From Alloascoidea africana (Eukaryota > Ascomycota > Alloascoideomycetes > Alloascoideales > Alloascoideaceae): DNA of 64,000 nucleotides. Position 1 is the first letter of the stretch, and each line of letters starts with the position of its first letter. Of the stretch, positions 35,401-47,400 are shown in pieces. The stretch spans positions 1-64,000 of the forward strand of contig JAKTTT010000072.1 in NCBI GenBank assembly GCA_030581615.1. The letters run 5' to 3'. The translations under genes and the position numbers were made by a program. Below the pieces are notes generated by a model that did no database searches, was not told the origin of the DNA, and worked only from the letters and a program-made list of their open reading frames with translations.

Positions 35401-37815
35401 GATCTTAGGCAATTTCTCAAATCTCATTTCAATTTTAAAATTTTTAACTTGAATTGAAATGCTTAGCACATCCAACCAAGCTGCTGTAGAATCCAATGCC
35501 GTCACAAAGTCTCATAAATTGAAATCACATACACCTGCATTGGCGGAAGTAAAGTAGAGCCAAACATCTCGTGCTTAATTACTGATTCGATTCAATAAAA
35601 TCCGGAACTTGAAGTTTTCACACCATTAGGAAATGTATGTCCCCTCCCCTGGTCAAGTACAGAAAACTGGCGCGTTAAAAGTTAAATAATAGCCACTATG
35701 ATCAGTTCCTATAGCCTATAAGTTTGATTAAAGGAACATCAAGCTGGTTATACTATGAGAGATCTATTTTCAATTTTTATTGTATTGCTTGGTTAATATC
35801 ATTCTTCCATGTGTAGAGTCGGATAAGATTATCGTGATAATCTTACATACAGATACACAACGTACAAATTAAATACCTATTCCAGATCGCTCGGGCTACA
35901 ATGTTCCTAGGATATGTTGTTTTCTGACTGAACTGTCAATTACTCTTGATGTTTACAACTTTCCGAATTCTCGGATACGGGATTTGTCAAAAAAGAAGAA
36001 TTCAAACTATTTCTGAGGGCTATGCTTAATACATCCCATAATAGGAGAAGGAGCAAATTATTGCCTTAGGGTAATAGAAAATCAGCTTTTTTTTGAAGCG
36101 CAGTAATCTCATTTTCTATATTGTTTTCTGACGCTTTCATCTTCATCTATTGTAGCTCAGAATTCTCACGCTACTTTAACCTTAGTCCAAGAAAACAAAA
36201 GGTTCACTCTCAAAGCCACCTGTGGGCCTGCATTGTCCCTCCATCCATTCCGCTCAGTCAGAACCTTTGTGGTACCACGGCTGCCCACAGCATGGCGGCC
36301 GAGTTAATGGAGTTACAGTTGCTAAACAGCCATTGCTTTGATATGTCAGATCCAAGCTTCATTGTATTGTATAACAACCCGTGCCGACCTGAAACGGATG
36401 GTTTTAGAAGTACTGGCGTTTTACTTGTCGGAACTGTTTCTGGAAGCTTTCCGTGAAAAGTGCTCATCTGTTTGTAAGTGTCTAGTGTCAGCATTTGACT
36501 TACTGTATCATCAATTATTAAAAAGCATTGTAGATGTCATTAATCAATTAGTGTCGACACTGAGAAACCAATGATGAGAGTGTTGTGGCGCTTCCTATGA
36601 TTTAAAAGCTGAAGCATAGGAACCAACAAAAAGCCCAAATTATTTTCAAATTTTTTATTATTATTCTCTAATCCAAGCCTAAAAGATTTACTTGTTAATG
36701 CAACGAAGAGGAGCCGAACTTCGCTACATAGTAACTAAGAATGAACTTACAATGTGTCCATTCGTGGAAATATTTGTCATCTGAGCTGCTGTCTAAAAAT
36801 GTCTTCCAATCCTATTTATATCCTAAAAAACTGGACTTTAAAACTTGTTTGCACCGGTACGAGATTGACATAAATTCAGATACCCTGACAAGAGAGAACG
36901 ATGTGAGAATAGCAAGTCGTAAGAGATGCACACTTTGCTTGGGAAAGCGTTGCATTTCCAATTCAAAGCTTATTACCTAATTAGAGTCCGGAAAATCGCC
37001 CTTCATTCTCCAAGTTTAACGTCTCTTGATCAATAACGATGTACATGATGCTAACTAAACAAATCCAAGTTTTTTAAACTGGAAGCGTTTGGTTGATAAA
37101 GAAAGCGCCGTCTATTTTGTTTTGTTGCTTGAACAAAGAGCTCATGGACCCTTTCTACGTGATTCTGCATAAGGGTCACTGGAGATTTTGGTGATTACCA
37201 CTTCCCTTGAAGATTTCAAGTTGGTCAATTTAGCGTGACAAATACATATTCCAGAAAGAGAATTCTGAGACACTCTCTCTAGGCTCTCGGTTATTATCAG
37301 ATCTTATCAAAAAAGAAGGATAGGGAGCCCCGTCTCTGGCGGCGTCATGCTTTTTCCTCATACTCCCTTTTGTTGACACCCCCTAGTAAAATCAAATACT
37401 GTCATCACTGATCTATCGAACCCCTTAAAATATGTGCCATGTGCTATTTGTCTTTATCTTTTCAAAGTTCGAATCCTAGATCTAGGAAAATGCTTTAATG
37501 CATGACCCTAACAAAGCATCTTCCTAGTTACTACATTGACAAGCTTAATTGTTTCTCTTTATAAAGCATTGAAAGAGCTTTATATCGAGGATGTCGGTAA
37601 AGGCATCTCTTATTTAAATCGATCCATTGTCGACTCTGTGGTGCACTCTTTGATAGTTCTGCACTTCTTTATTCCCAATGATTTTGCTGCACATTGCGAT
37701 TTTCAAATTTATAATGCCTATATCACTTTTACCATCTCCAAATTTCTAAACTTTACTTAATCTCTAATCTTTTTTGTTCTTCTGCTGGGAAGAAGCCAAT
37801 AGCTAAGGTTTAGAA
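29434..37815. other. 8.4-kb gene-poor region between STP-like and SUR7-family genes
   Basis: I find no supportable gene here on either strand; the longest open frames are 110-115 codons (33109-33450 and 36121-36456) and look like chance. Base composition is fairly even and AT-rich. No tRNA, no long inverted repeat and no obvious transposon were seen. Both flanking genes are transcribed outward, so this is a shared upstream region. It may hold a long regulatory region, long untranslated leaders, noncoding transcripts or a replication or segregation element, but none is identified. Confidence 0.55.
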
Positions 37816-39065
37816 ATGCTCCCGCGATTTGGTCGAGCGCTGCTCCCACTCCTTTTTCTAGCGGGGTATGAAAACTCAAGAATCGCTTCAATTGAGTAAA
37901 AACTAATTTGAACCATTTTTTCAACATCAAGTTCTCTTGTGTTACTGTTTTTTATTGCGTTGAACGGTGGAGTAAACCGCTATCCCTTGAACCGTTGGTA
38001 CTGGCTGGAGGCAGATACCTCAGGAATTCCAAACGCTCCTGCAACCTCCCGATGGACATTTTATCAAAACTGTGGAGTAGAAAACGGAGTCAATGCCAAC
38101 TGCGGAAGCAAACAGGCCGCTTTCCCGTTTTCGCCTGTCGATAATTTTAAGACAGAACAAAACGTTCCAAACGATCTTTCGAAGCACAGAAATGTAAGTT
38201 GGCATTTTAAACTTTTACGCCTACATTACAGTGACTAAATCTGAAAAACATGGCATTCTAGTACTACTACTATTTAACACGGTGCGGATGGGCATTCTTT
38301 CTGATAAGCTTGTTTTTCACGGCGCTTGCCTTTTTCCTGTGCTTTGGAGCACTCTGCTCGCACTGTGGGACGTTACTTGCCGCCCTCCTAGCGTTGTTCG
38401 CTTGGATTTTTGCCCTTGCAGCAGCGGTTCTCTACACCGTTGCCTATGTTAAAGGTAGAAACAAGTTCCGAGATTCTGGACGAAAGAGTAATCTTGGCCT
38501 CAAACTATTTGCTTTCGCATGGGCTACTGTGCTTTTATTACTCTTGTCCGCAATTGGCCTTTTCCTATCATTGTGTATGGGGATTAAGAAGAGAAAAAGA
38601 AAGCAAGACGCGTATAACTATAACGACAGCTACTATGACAATTACAGTACACCAAACCCCTATATTATGGGGGGAAGCAATCGTGATGGTTACCTTAGAA
38701 ATCAAGAATCAGAAAAGTATGGAAAAGGTCTACCAAACATCCAGGGGCAGACTGCTTGGAGTGCAGACAACAATCAACAAACGCCCGAGATGTCGCCCGT
38801 CCAACACCAACAAGGACAGCCTGTGTGGAATGGAAGCAACAGTTACACAACTTCAGATAAGCATGATTCGTATGTTCAGCATGATCGCGAGTTGCGTTCT
38901 TCAGGAGGTAGTGGCTACTATTCAGCATCCGACAAGCCAAGGTCCTCTTTACAAGATGGACGCCAGAACTCAACCGGAAGCAAAAGCGTGTCATTTTATC
39001 GTGTCCGTAAAGTTGACGAAGATGGACAAGTTCTGGATGAGCCCCAAACTGTTGCGGTTCGTTAG
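37816..39065 (+). CDS. SUR7/eisosome-family four-transmembrane protein
   Basis: Claudin-like plasma-membrane protein of eisosomes (MCC domains), 371 residues from exons 37816-37865, 37932-38193 and 38262-39065. Intron 1 (66 nt, GTATGA) interrupts the first membrane segment: MLPRFGRALLPLLFLAG joins SLVLLFFIALNGGVN. The extracellular loop has the family block NRWYWLEADTSGIP and RWTFYQNCG with NCGS. Intron 2 (68 nt, GTAAGT) precedes YYYYLTRCGWAFFLISLFFT, the second membrane segment; two more follow. The cytoplasmic tail of about 160 residues is Gln-, Ser- and Asn-rich and longer than in S. cerevisiae Sur7 or Fmp45. Sur7, Fmp45 and Pun1 types cannot be separated here. Confidence 0.93.
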
Positions 39066-41368
39066 GAGTACCATGTTTTAGAGTGATTTTTGACAAATGC
39101 CGAGTTATTGCAATAGTCCATCGCAGCTGTTCCTTTTTTCTATGAACCCTTTTTAACGTGTTACGATTTCCATGCTACACATGCGTAAGATCAGTAATGT
39201 AGCTTTCCAAACCCCACGTACTACACAAATTATACTGTAGAAGTAATTTGTTGATGATACTAACCTGTAAAACTGAAAACCTCTACAAGACTGCTACATG
39301 AATTCCTCAGTCTAAGAAGAAAAACAAGTTCTGGTTTGTTCAATCACGTCAACATGCAACAATTTTAATTGCGAACTAGACACAAGACACATGGGCATCA
39401 AAAGGTTTGCTCAACCCTACACATCACACTTGCCATTAAATTCAGGTTCATATCATCAAGGCTTAAAACTAACAGATTGTGATTAAAAGTTGAAAACAAT
39501 TGTTTACAAAACTTTGACAAAGAAACAAAAAATAAGAGTCCCAAATACATCTTTGCTACACCGATATTAATTGTAACTAGAAGGACCTTACGGTGATCGG
39601 ATACTTGGACCCGACGTGAACACTTGTTTTACGATAAGGGTCTCATAGCCGCATTCCCCTAGTAGACGAACAAATGAACGTAAAGATCGGGATGGGTTGG
39701 TACAATGAGACCCCATAAACCAACACTTTTGGATGATCTTAAAGGGCTTCTTTGTTTTTTTATGGATACTTTTATATGATTATTAAATGTCCATGATTAG
39801 AAATTTGGTGACAATCTCCTAGATTTTATGGCAACCAGTAGAAGAGCTGTTTTGTACCTTATTCACCCCGAAAAGGAATACTTGCTAGGGTCTTGTCAAC
39901 TTGACACCCCATCTTGTTCATGGAGATTGACTTGGTCAATATAGGCATTGCTTGAGGTAAGGAAAGCTGTGAAAGGGGCAATCAGTTATTCTTTAATAAC
40001 CGCAAAATAATATGAGTACCAAAATGAACGATAACACTAGAAAAAAGAGACCTATACGTTTTTCTGGGTAATAGTCTTCAGCGTTCTTCGTGAAGCAGTC
40101 TACATATGCAGCTTCGCATTAATGATTTCATAGGCAACTGACTTTTTTGATTCAGATTCTTTCTACATCTATGCCAAACTTGGTTAAACACAGCTTCACT
40201 TGTGAGTTAATTTTCTCCTTGTTTGCAAAGTAGCATGGGTGTGGCTCATCTTCCTTTATGTAATTAGTGGTATGGAAGTGATGTATGAATTGACTTGGGC
40301 ACTTGTATTCAAGTTTCTGGAATTTGAAAACTCATATCAAAAATTAGGCCAGCTTGCAATTGGGGAACAATCTTTATAGGTTTTAAAGAAAACAAATCTA
40401 CAGACGTATAGATTTACTTCAAACTTTTGATTTACCTAAAAGACTCCGAATTACGCTGTTGTTAATGAATCGAGCATTTCTCAACTCGAGAAGTTATACC
40501 TAATTTCTAGGTTAAGGATAGCTTACGCCTGAGGTAATGTCATTACTCCCCAGAGTTTGATTCATTAGTTAGCTAATCTGTTCACTAGGCGGATCAAGGC
40601 AGAAATGATTGTCATTCCCAAACTCAAACCCTATTGTTGTCTGTAGATTCAAGTAGTACGAGATTCATAGAAAGAAATACAGATAGAATTAAAAAGGTAA
40701 ACACGTTCTAATCGTTTTTGTGCCTATGTATAACCCGACCAATTAGTATGATGATAGAATTTGGGTTAGGACCAAACAGCAGATCAAATAAAAACCAACA
40801 AACCGATACAAAGCACATGGTTCGGCAATCTAGCAGAGACAACGCAAAATCATGTTGGCAAATGCAAACTCTACTGCTACCGGGAGAGGCAACTCTAACA
40901 CCAGATTGAAACACGCAGGTGCTAGGCACCCAACACGAGTAAAATCGGCTAGATGAAATGATTAAAACATTTTCTAATACACTCTATACATATATACAAA
41001 GTTGTAAGCCGTAGACACTAATCAAACAGGCTAGTCTGTGGGAAATTGGAGTGGAGAACGTGCAATGGGTTTTGTTCTTGCTGTTATTCTTACCCGATTG
41101 GGAAGCCCATGCTGTCTGCTGCTCAGCCAATCACAACGCCGCATCGCAATGTCCGGGTAACACAGAACAATAGTCCATAAACGCAGATGTCCTTGCACAC
41201 CTTCCTTCCTTCTCACTGATACCTTACGACGTTACAGATAAGCCTGAGAGAATCACGTTTGAACCGATATATTACAGCTTTTATTTGCAAAACATCTATT
41301 CCATACTCATCTATTTGACAACGCTTGTGTTACAACTGAAAGAACGGCGCGACAACAATTAAGCAGCA
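39066..41368. other. 2.3-kb intergenic region between SUR7-family gene and MAF1
   Basis: It holds the 3' region of the SUR7-family gene and the MAF1 promoter. Open frames are below 75 codons and unremarkable. One hairpin-forming segment (39638-39713) is noted separately. No tRNA or other known RNA gene was recognised. Confidence 0.55.
39638..39713. other. hairpin-forming segment
   Basis: GGGTCTCAT at 39638-39646 and ATGAGACCC at 39705-39713 are perfect reverse complements with a 58-nt loop that contains a further partial match (CATTCCC against GGGATG). It could be a structured RNA or a chance palindrome; no RNA family is recognised. Confidence 0.35.
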
Positions 41369-42384
41369 ATGAAGGTAAGCATGCACATTTAGAATACCGT
41401 ATACGGGATGAAGTGAACTTGCAAGTGCTGTGGTGATCATCGCTAGCATTACACCTTGTATTCCCTATGGTTCACACTTTTAACCGTTTATTTTTTACTA
41501 ACGTTTTTGTTTCGATTTAGTTCGTGGACGAAATAGCCCTGGAGGGCATAAATCAACAGCTAAAGTTCGACACCGCGGACTGCCATATCGACGGAGGATG
41601 CGATTTATTTACGACAAAACCTGCGGGATCAGACAAGAAGCTCTTCAAGACAATAGACAAGCACATAGAGACCATGCTACAAGACATAAATACACCAGCC
41701 CCAGACATTGCAATGCCTTCTTCGCTTAGTCCTCCATCTACATCGTGGGGAGGTGTGCGGAGAGTTAGCCAGGGCCGGAGGAGCTCCAGTTTTGGCAGTA
41801 ACCGAAATGAATCTGATTCAATACCTTGGCTTGGTTCAAGCTTATATGACGATGATGAGAGAGTTGGAAATCTTCTCTCTTCATCCCCATTTGGACCCCT
41901 GAATCAAGCAGCAAGCAGGAAGACGTTTGCCTATTTAATAGGAATACTAAATGCCACATACCCTGACCATGATTTCTCTTTTCTTCAGCCAATTAATTTC
42001 CACAAAGAACTTAGTCCTACCAAAATGATAAACAAGTTTAACAACACTCTGATGGGGTTGGGAAGACCAGTATCACCCTGGATATGGGAAGCGATTGATT
42101 TTCAAATCGAGTTAAAGGAATGTGTTGTTTACACTTATTCGCCATCTTCAGTTTTCTTGGATGACGAGCCTAGAATGCTGTGGTCTTTAATGTGGTTTAT
42201 ATTTAACAAGAAGAGAAAGCGTGTATGCTTCTTATACATCAATGCAATGAGACATATTTCTTCCCCTCTATTGACCCATTTGTCCCCAAAGCATAACGAC
42301 GATACTGTGCGGGATGAGAGCGAAGAAGAATACGATCTGAGATACAGCGACGAAGATATTGTTGGCGATTTCGAAATGGAATGA
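41369..42384 (+). CDS. MAF1: negative regulator of RNA polymerase III
   Basis: Maf1 represses RNA polymerase III when nutrients or stress signals change; it is phosphorylated by Sch9/TORC1 and PKA in S. cerevisiae. Two exons: 41369-41374, which encodes only Met-Lys, and 41521-42384, giving 289 residues. The 146-nt intron has donor GTAAGC, branch TACTAAC and acceptor TTTAG. The protein continues FVDEIALEGINQQLKF and CDLFTTKPAGSDKKLFKTID (the A box). A Ser-rich linker with RRSSS-type basophilic kinase sites follows, then the B and C boxes (RKTFAYLIGILNATYPDHDFS, MLWSLMWFIFNKKRKRVCFL). The acidic C-terminal tail is typical. S. cerevisiae MAF1 also has an intron at its extreme 5' end. Confidence 0.96.
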
Positions 42385-42807
42385 ACGAACTGAAATGAAT
42401 GTAGGAATTTTGATGTCCCCTTTTTATTTTTTGTTTTTTTAGTACTCGCAGGTGGAGTTGCCTCTCGCTATCGATACATTCGCGTGATAAAGACCGACTC
42501 CTATCGATCCCTGTGATTTTAGTTCGATTTTGAGACTATGAAGTTGAAGTTGGTGGTGTATGCTCTAAGGATTTCTAAGATGTAATACTATTTGATGGTT
42601 TTTGTATTTTTCTTCATTTAAGGGATATAAGTTTGATACTTGAGGTTTTTTTGTTCAAGCAAATGTCGTATTTTTTTTTAATTTTCGTTTCATTTCTTTC
42701 ATTTTATAAATTGTATTGGTTATATAATCTTTAATCTTGGAGTTTGAATTTAAGATACTACTGTCATGATATATATCTAAAGTAATCATTTTCATTAAAG
42801 CTTCATC
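42385..42807. other. intergenic region between convergent genes
   Basis: This 0.42-kb T-rich stretch lies between the ends of MAF1 and the FAM32A-like gene and probably carries both polyadenylation regions. No other feature was seen. Confidence 0.55.
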
Positions 42808-43280
42808 TTAGCCCGGCCCGATCTTGGGCATCTCGTTATGTTCAGATAACGATGCCAAGTATTGGTTGTATTCCGTTACTCTTTGCTCGTGTGTTTTTGA
42901 AGCTTTACCCCGGAGAATTTTCTCCAACTAGTTCAATGTTAGTGAGTGCTCACAAAACATAATTGCAAATAGCATACTCTTTTGCGTCTTGCTTCTTCAA
43001 ATTTCCTTTCAGACTCAGTCTTCGGAACCTCTTTATTGAATGTTTCTAACTCCTTTTCTATGAGGCAATCCACGGATCCATCCAGCTCACGGTTTTGCTC
43101 TTCCTTGTTCTTGTTCTTTCTGTCCTCACTTTTGGTATCGCTTCCACCAACAACGGCGCCATGGGTCGATGATTTCTTGCTCTTATGCCCGCTCTTGTTT
43201 TTTTTCTTTGAAATCTTGTTTGAATCGCCCTTAAACTTGAGACGGAGCTTCTTCTTCTCCTTCGTCGCGTCCTCTCCCAT
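42808..43280 (-). CDS. FAM32A-family protein (spliceosome-associated)
   Basis: Protein of 140 residues from exons 42978-43280 and 42808-42927. The 50-nt intron has donor GTATGC, branch CACTAAC and acceptor CTAG. Exon 1 encodes a lysine-rich N terminus (LRLKFKGDSNK, then basic repeats) and an acidic helix ending ERKFEEARRKR. Exon 2 encodes the conserved C-terminal block: GKASKTHEQRVTEYNQYL, then SEHNEMPKIGPG at the very end. This matches the end of human FAM32A, a factor that reaches into the spliceosome active site for exon ligation. The intron falls exactly at a codon boundary before the conserved block. The ATG at 43280 is preferred because upstream frame has no further ATG and no homology. 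The gene diverges from the pyrophosphatase homologue with 168 bp between. Confidence 0.9.
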
Positions 43281-43448
43281 GTCTCTCCTCCTACACCTTG
43301 TTTTTGGGATGTGGGCAGAGTGCGTTTCCGTAATACACCACCTTTCAAAGTCACGTGGTGTCACAACCGTGATGTTGTGTGCGAGAAGAGCTCATCGCCA
43401 TCGCTATCACAATCCTGAACCTTCTCTTTACTCGAAGAAACACCGGAA

Positions 43449-44321
43449 ATGGAGTTTTCTACACGTTCAATTGGGGCTCCCAACACTCCAGAGCATTTGG
43501 TGTATATTGAGAAGGATAATAGTCCTATTTCGACTTTTCATGATGTTCCTCTTTTCGCAGACAGCGTCAATGGGGTTTATAACATGGTTGTAGAGGTTCC
43601 AAGATGGACCAATGCAAGGATGGAAATCTCCAAGAAGAAGCAATTGAATCCTATCAGACAATGTAGTAAGGGAAAAGCCCTCAAGTATGTCAGAAACTGC
43701 TTTCCTCACCATGGGTATATCCATAACCACGGCGCTCTGCCACAGACCTGGGAGGATCCTAGTTTGGTGCATCCCGAGACGAAAGCTTTAGGCGATGATG
43801 GGCCCTTAGATGTGTGTGAAATCGGTAGTCGTATAGGCTACGTCGGTCAGATAAAGCAGGTTAAAATCCTAGGGATCATGGCCTTGCTACACAAAAATAC
43901 CACGGACTGGAAGGTAGTTGCAATCGATGTGGAAGATCCAATTGCTGAAAAATTGAATGATATTGAAGACGTTGAGCAGGAGTGTCCTGGAATTCTAAGA
44001 GCCTTGAATGAGTGGTTTCGAATTTATCACGTCCCTGAAGGCAAGCGCGAGGACTTTTTTGCATTCTCTGGAGAAGTCAAGAATAGAAAGTACGCCGATT
44101 ATGTCATTAAACAAGCAAACAAAGCATGGGAGAGGTTGATCAATGGCAACGTTTCTGAATCAACAAAGGTGGATATCACAAATGCAACTTTGACTGAAAC
44201 CCCGGGCTTTTGTGATGTCAGTGTTTTGAATCTTCCAGAGAACCAGAACTTGCCCCCTGCTCCTATTGACAAATCTGTTGAAGAATGGTATTTCATTCGT
44301 TGTGCTCCTCCTTCTCCCTAA
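43449..44321 (+). CDS. inorganic pyrophosphatase homologue, probably catalytically impaired
   Basis: A 290-residue protein that aligns along its whole length with S. cerevisiae Ipp1, with more than half the residues alike and no mitochondrial presequence. Family blocks are clear: [31 protein letters not shown] and [12 protein letters not shown]. Several catalytic or metal-binding positions differ from Ipp1 (numbered without Met): Lys56 to Arg, Arg78 to Lys, Tyr93 to His, Asp117 to Gly (GDDGPLD for GDNDPID), Asp147 to His, Glu148 to Lys and Lys193 to His. Glu48, Glu58, Tyr89, Asp115, Asp120, Asp152, Lys154 and Tyr192 remain. Loss of Asp117 and Asp147 should cripple hydrolysis. The frame is intact, so it may be a pseudoenzyme; a true pyrophosphatase gene is expected elsewhere. 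Confidence 0.92.
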   Translation: MEFSTRSIGAPNTPEHLVYIEKDNSPISTFHDVPLFADSVNGVYNMVVEVPRWTNARMEISKKKQLNPIRQCSKGKALKYVRNCFPHHGYIHNHGALPQTWEDPSLVHPETKALGDDGPLDVCEIGSRIGYVGQIKQVKILGIMALLHKNTTDWKVVAIDVEDPIAEKLNDIEDVEQECPGILRALNEWFRIYHVPEGKREDFFAFSGEVKNRKYADYVIKQANKAWERLINGNVSESTKVDITNATLTETPGFCDVSVLNLPENQNLPPAPIDKSVEEWYFIRCAPPSP

Positions 44322-44461
44322 TTTTTGCATCTTGCTATTCTTACCGTGTTACATTGGGATGTGTTGTCATGAAAAATAATGTTTGATTTACTATTGCTGT
44401 ATCATACTATTAAGTGATCTTGGGATTTATATTAATCATTAGTATAGCATAAAAACTTGCT

Positions 44462-47400
44462 CTATTTTCCAAATAGCATCTTGGCAACAAGGGTGACATT
44501 TCGTTCTTCCTTGTCGTCGCCAGGACCAGAATCAGCGTCAGCACTTCCACCAACGCTCTGGTCAAGCGCCAACTTGTTATTTGCAAGTGACAAAATATTC
44601 TCCTCTATAGAGTTTTTTGTAACTAAACGTACCACACGAACCTCCCTTGTCTGGCCCACACGATGCGCTCTGTCTTCCGCCTGTTTATCATCATGGGGGT
44701 TGAAACTCTGGTCAAAGATTATGACCACGTTCGCACAGGCTAGATTAATTCCAAAACCACCAGCTTTGGTTGATAGCAGAAAAACCGAAATGGATTCATC
44801 CTCATAAAATTGGTCAATCATGTCTTGCCGTGATTGCACATCTGTTTGGCCATCCAGTCGCAAAAACGACATATTCATGGTGGATAAAACTGGCTCCAAC
44901 AGATCCAAAACCTGTGTAAATTGAGAAAAAATCAGGATTCGGTCTTTGTTGCGAACCATTCCAGGAAGCATCTCCTTCAGTTTGGCCACTTTCCCAGATT
45001 CCATCCACTCTTCATTCTGAAGAGCATACTTTTCAATGCTCTTGAATTTGAGACACAGAAGATGTAGTTCATAATCCGACATCACTTCCATATCCTCAAA
45101 AATGTATTGCCTGTTTGCATCCATATATGCATCCTCTCTCATTATATCCTTTGCCATCTTGTGCAGCAAGTCGGTTCCATAGTGCTTTCTAAATAACAGT
45201 GGATGAATTGCAGCTTTCCTGAGTTGCATCATAACGTTGTTAGACGTTTTATCTCCCTTTTTAAAAGAAATGCCATCTTTCCGCTTTTGTATTGATTCGC
45301 GCCCAGCTTTCAATTCTGCTTCGTACAGAACTTTCTGGGATGGTAGTAAATCACAATACTCTATTGTTCTTGTTTTTGGAGGCAAGTGCTGGAGGACTTG
45401 ATCTTTTCTCCGCCTCAATATGAACGGAGCCATCATTGTCTTTGCACTTGTGATTCGTTGCTGCGATAAAAGTGGGTTATAATTGCTATTATCATCTGTT
45501 GTCTTTGCCTTTTGTTTGAAAATCCCTTGTAAATCTTCCTTCTTTTCTTTAAAAATCGCAGGAAGTATAAATGCCAACAAAGAAATCAATTCTTTCAGAT
45601 TGTTTTGTAACGGAGTACCCGTTAGCAAAAGTCTAAACTGTGCTTTCAGCTTCATTAGCTTTGTATATCGCTCAGATTCGCTATTCTTCAGCATATGTCC
45701 TTCGTCATAGACACAACAGTTGAATTTGATACTCTTTAAAAACCCCATATCATACTTGCCTCCAGTTGCAAGATTGTAGGTCGTGACAAGAACATTGAAA
45801 TGGGCATCGCTGAGAGCGATCCGCAAGTCTGATCTTTCTGTTTGGTTTCCGTAATAAGGTTCAACAATCAGAGAAGGGCAGAACTTTTTAAACTCGCGAA
45901 GCCAATTTTCTAAAGTGGAGGATGGGACGACAATGAGATGGGGGCCTTCAATACCCACCTCTCTTAAATGTGCAAGGAAAGCAATTACCTGGCATGTTTT
46001 CCCGAGCCCCATTTCATCTGCTAAAATGCACGAAAGACCTTTCTTGTACAGGAGATTTAGCCAATTGATGCCAACCTGTTGATAGTTGTTCAAGGTTAAG
46101 TCGTCGGCCAACATTGATGGCTTTTCTGCAAAATATCCTCCAGGAAACTTTCTCTTTACAGAAGTGGCAATGAGGCCTTCTTCTTCGTCGTCTTCACCAC
46201 TTTTATCTGATGGCGGCACTGAATCGTGGAAATCAACATCTACAGCTTCGATTTCCCCTTGTAATCCCCGAACGTTAATTCCCCATTTCTTTATAGCAGA
46301 GCTGACCTCTGTTCCCAATTCATTGCATTTCTTAATAAGAGAGTCGATTGCTTCGTACCCCAGCAAAGTAGAAGAACACGCATCAACCACTTTTGCACCA
46401 GCCAACTTTCGATTTCTACCCTTTTTCTTGGCATCCTCAGGCATCCCAACATTGCGAGCACTGTTGAGGGATTTAAAAGGTCGTTTACTGACGATCTGGT
46501 CCGCAACTTCATTTGTACAGGACGCTATATCCGCAATGTCTCGCTTAGAGGCCGTATTCAGAAACTCCAATACTCGGAGGTCAAATGCATACTCCTCCGA
46601 ATTATCGTAACTCTGATCATCGTCTGATTCGTCTGTTTCCTGGTCAATAGCTTCAGGTTCCTCATCACTCAAAGCAATCACTTTGTGTCCTAGGTCTGGC
46701 AAAGTTGTAGTGCTCCGATTTCCCTTGACGAGGCGCCGTCTTGGTTTAGCCTCCGCTGTTGGTTCGCTAGTCCTCACTGTTTTAGTACCAAACTTTTGAG
46801 CGATTGATAACTTTGGTTTAGCAATGTTTACTTTTGAAGTCGAAACCAGGTTTTGAGCTGTGGGCGGGGTGGTGATTCTGGAGTTTGCAGACCCAAAGCT
46901 AGTAGATGAGGATGTCGATGACAAAAGGGATGACGACGAGGGAAGGGAGATGAGGTTTCTCTTAAATCTCGAACGGAGATACGCAGCAGCATCATCAAAG
47001 TTGACTTTTATTCGAAGAGCAGACACGACAAGGTTCTCCGAGACTCCAGGAAACATTTCTTTCAGCCTTTGGGCGTTGGCTGAAAGATGATTACGGTGTG
47101 TGCCTATAGTACCACCCGAACCATGGCCAGAGTCAAGACCAGAGCCAGTCGATGGTCCCCGGATAGGTCCAGAAGGTCCTCTCTGAATCTTTGGATTTGG
47201 CCCCGAGTAGCCAAACTTGGCCATCAAATCGGAGGACAAATTTTCAAACCCGCGTTTGTTGTCGTGGCTGGTCATACTGCCGTTTGTTGTAATGCTGGAT
47301 GGTGTAGTGCTATTGGTGTGGTCATCGGAGCTGGTGTCCATTGCTGATAAGCCTAGGAAATTTCCTGTTACCGGAGAAGACAGAAGAGCGCCAGGAGAAG

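Noticed and set aside
36121-36456. 111-codon open frame in the desert
   Set aside because: No family resemblance, chance-like composition, and similar overlapping frames on the other strand.
37440-37500. tRNA gene suggested by GTTCGAATCC near 37468
   Set aside because: No A box, acceptor stem or anticodon arm could be placed at the proper distance.
29434-37815. Centromere of the inverted-repeat type known from Komagataella
   Set aside because: I compared distinctive segments on both sides with the reverse complement of the other side and found no long inverted repeat. The region is only gene-poor.
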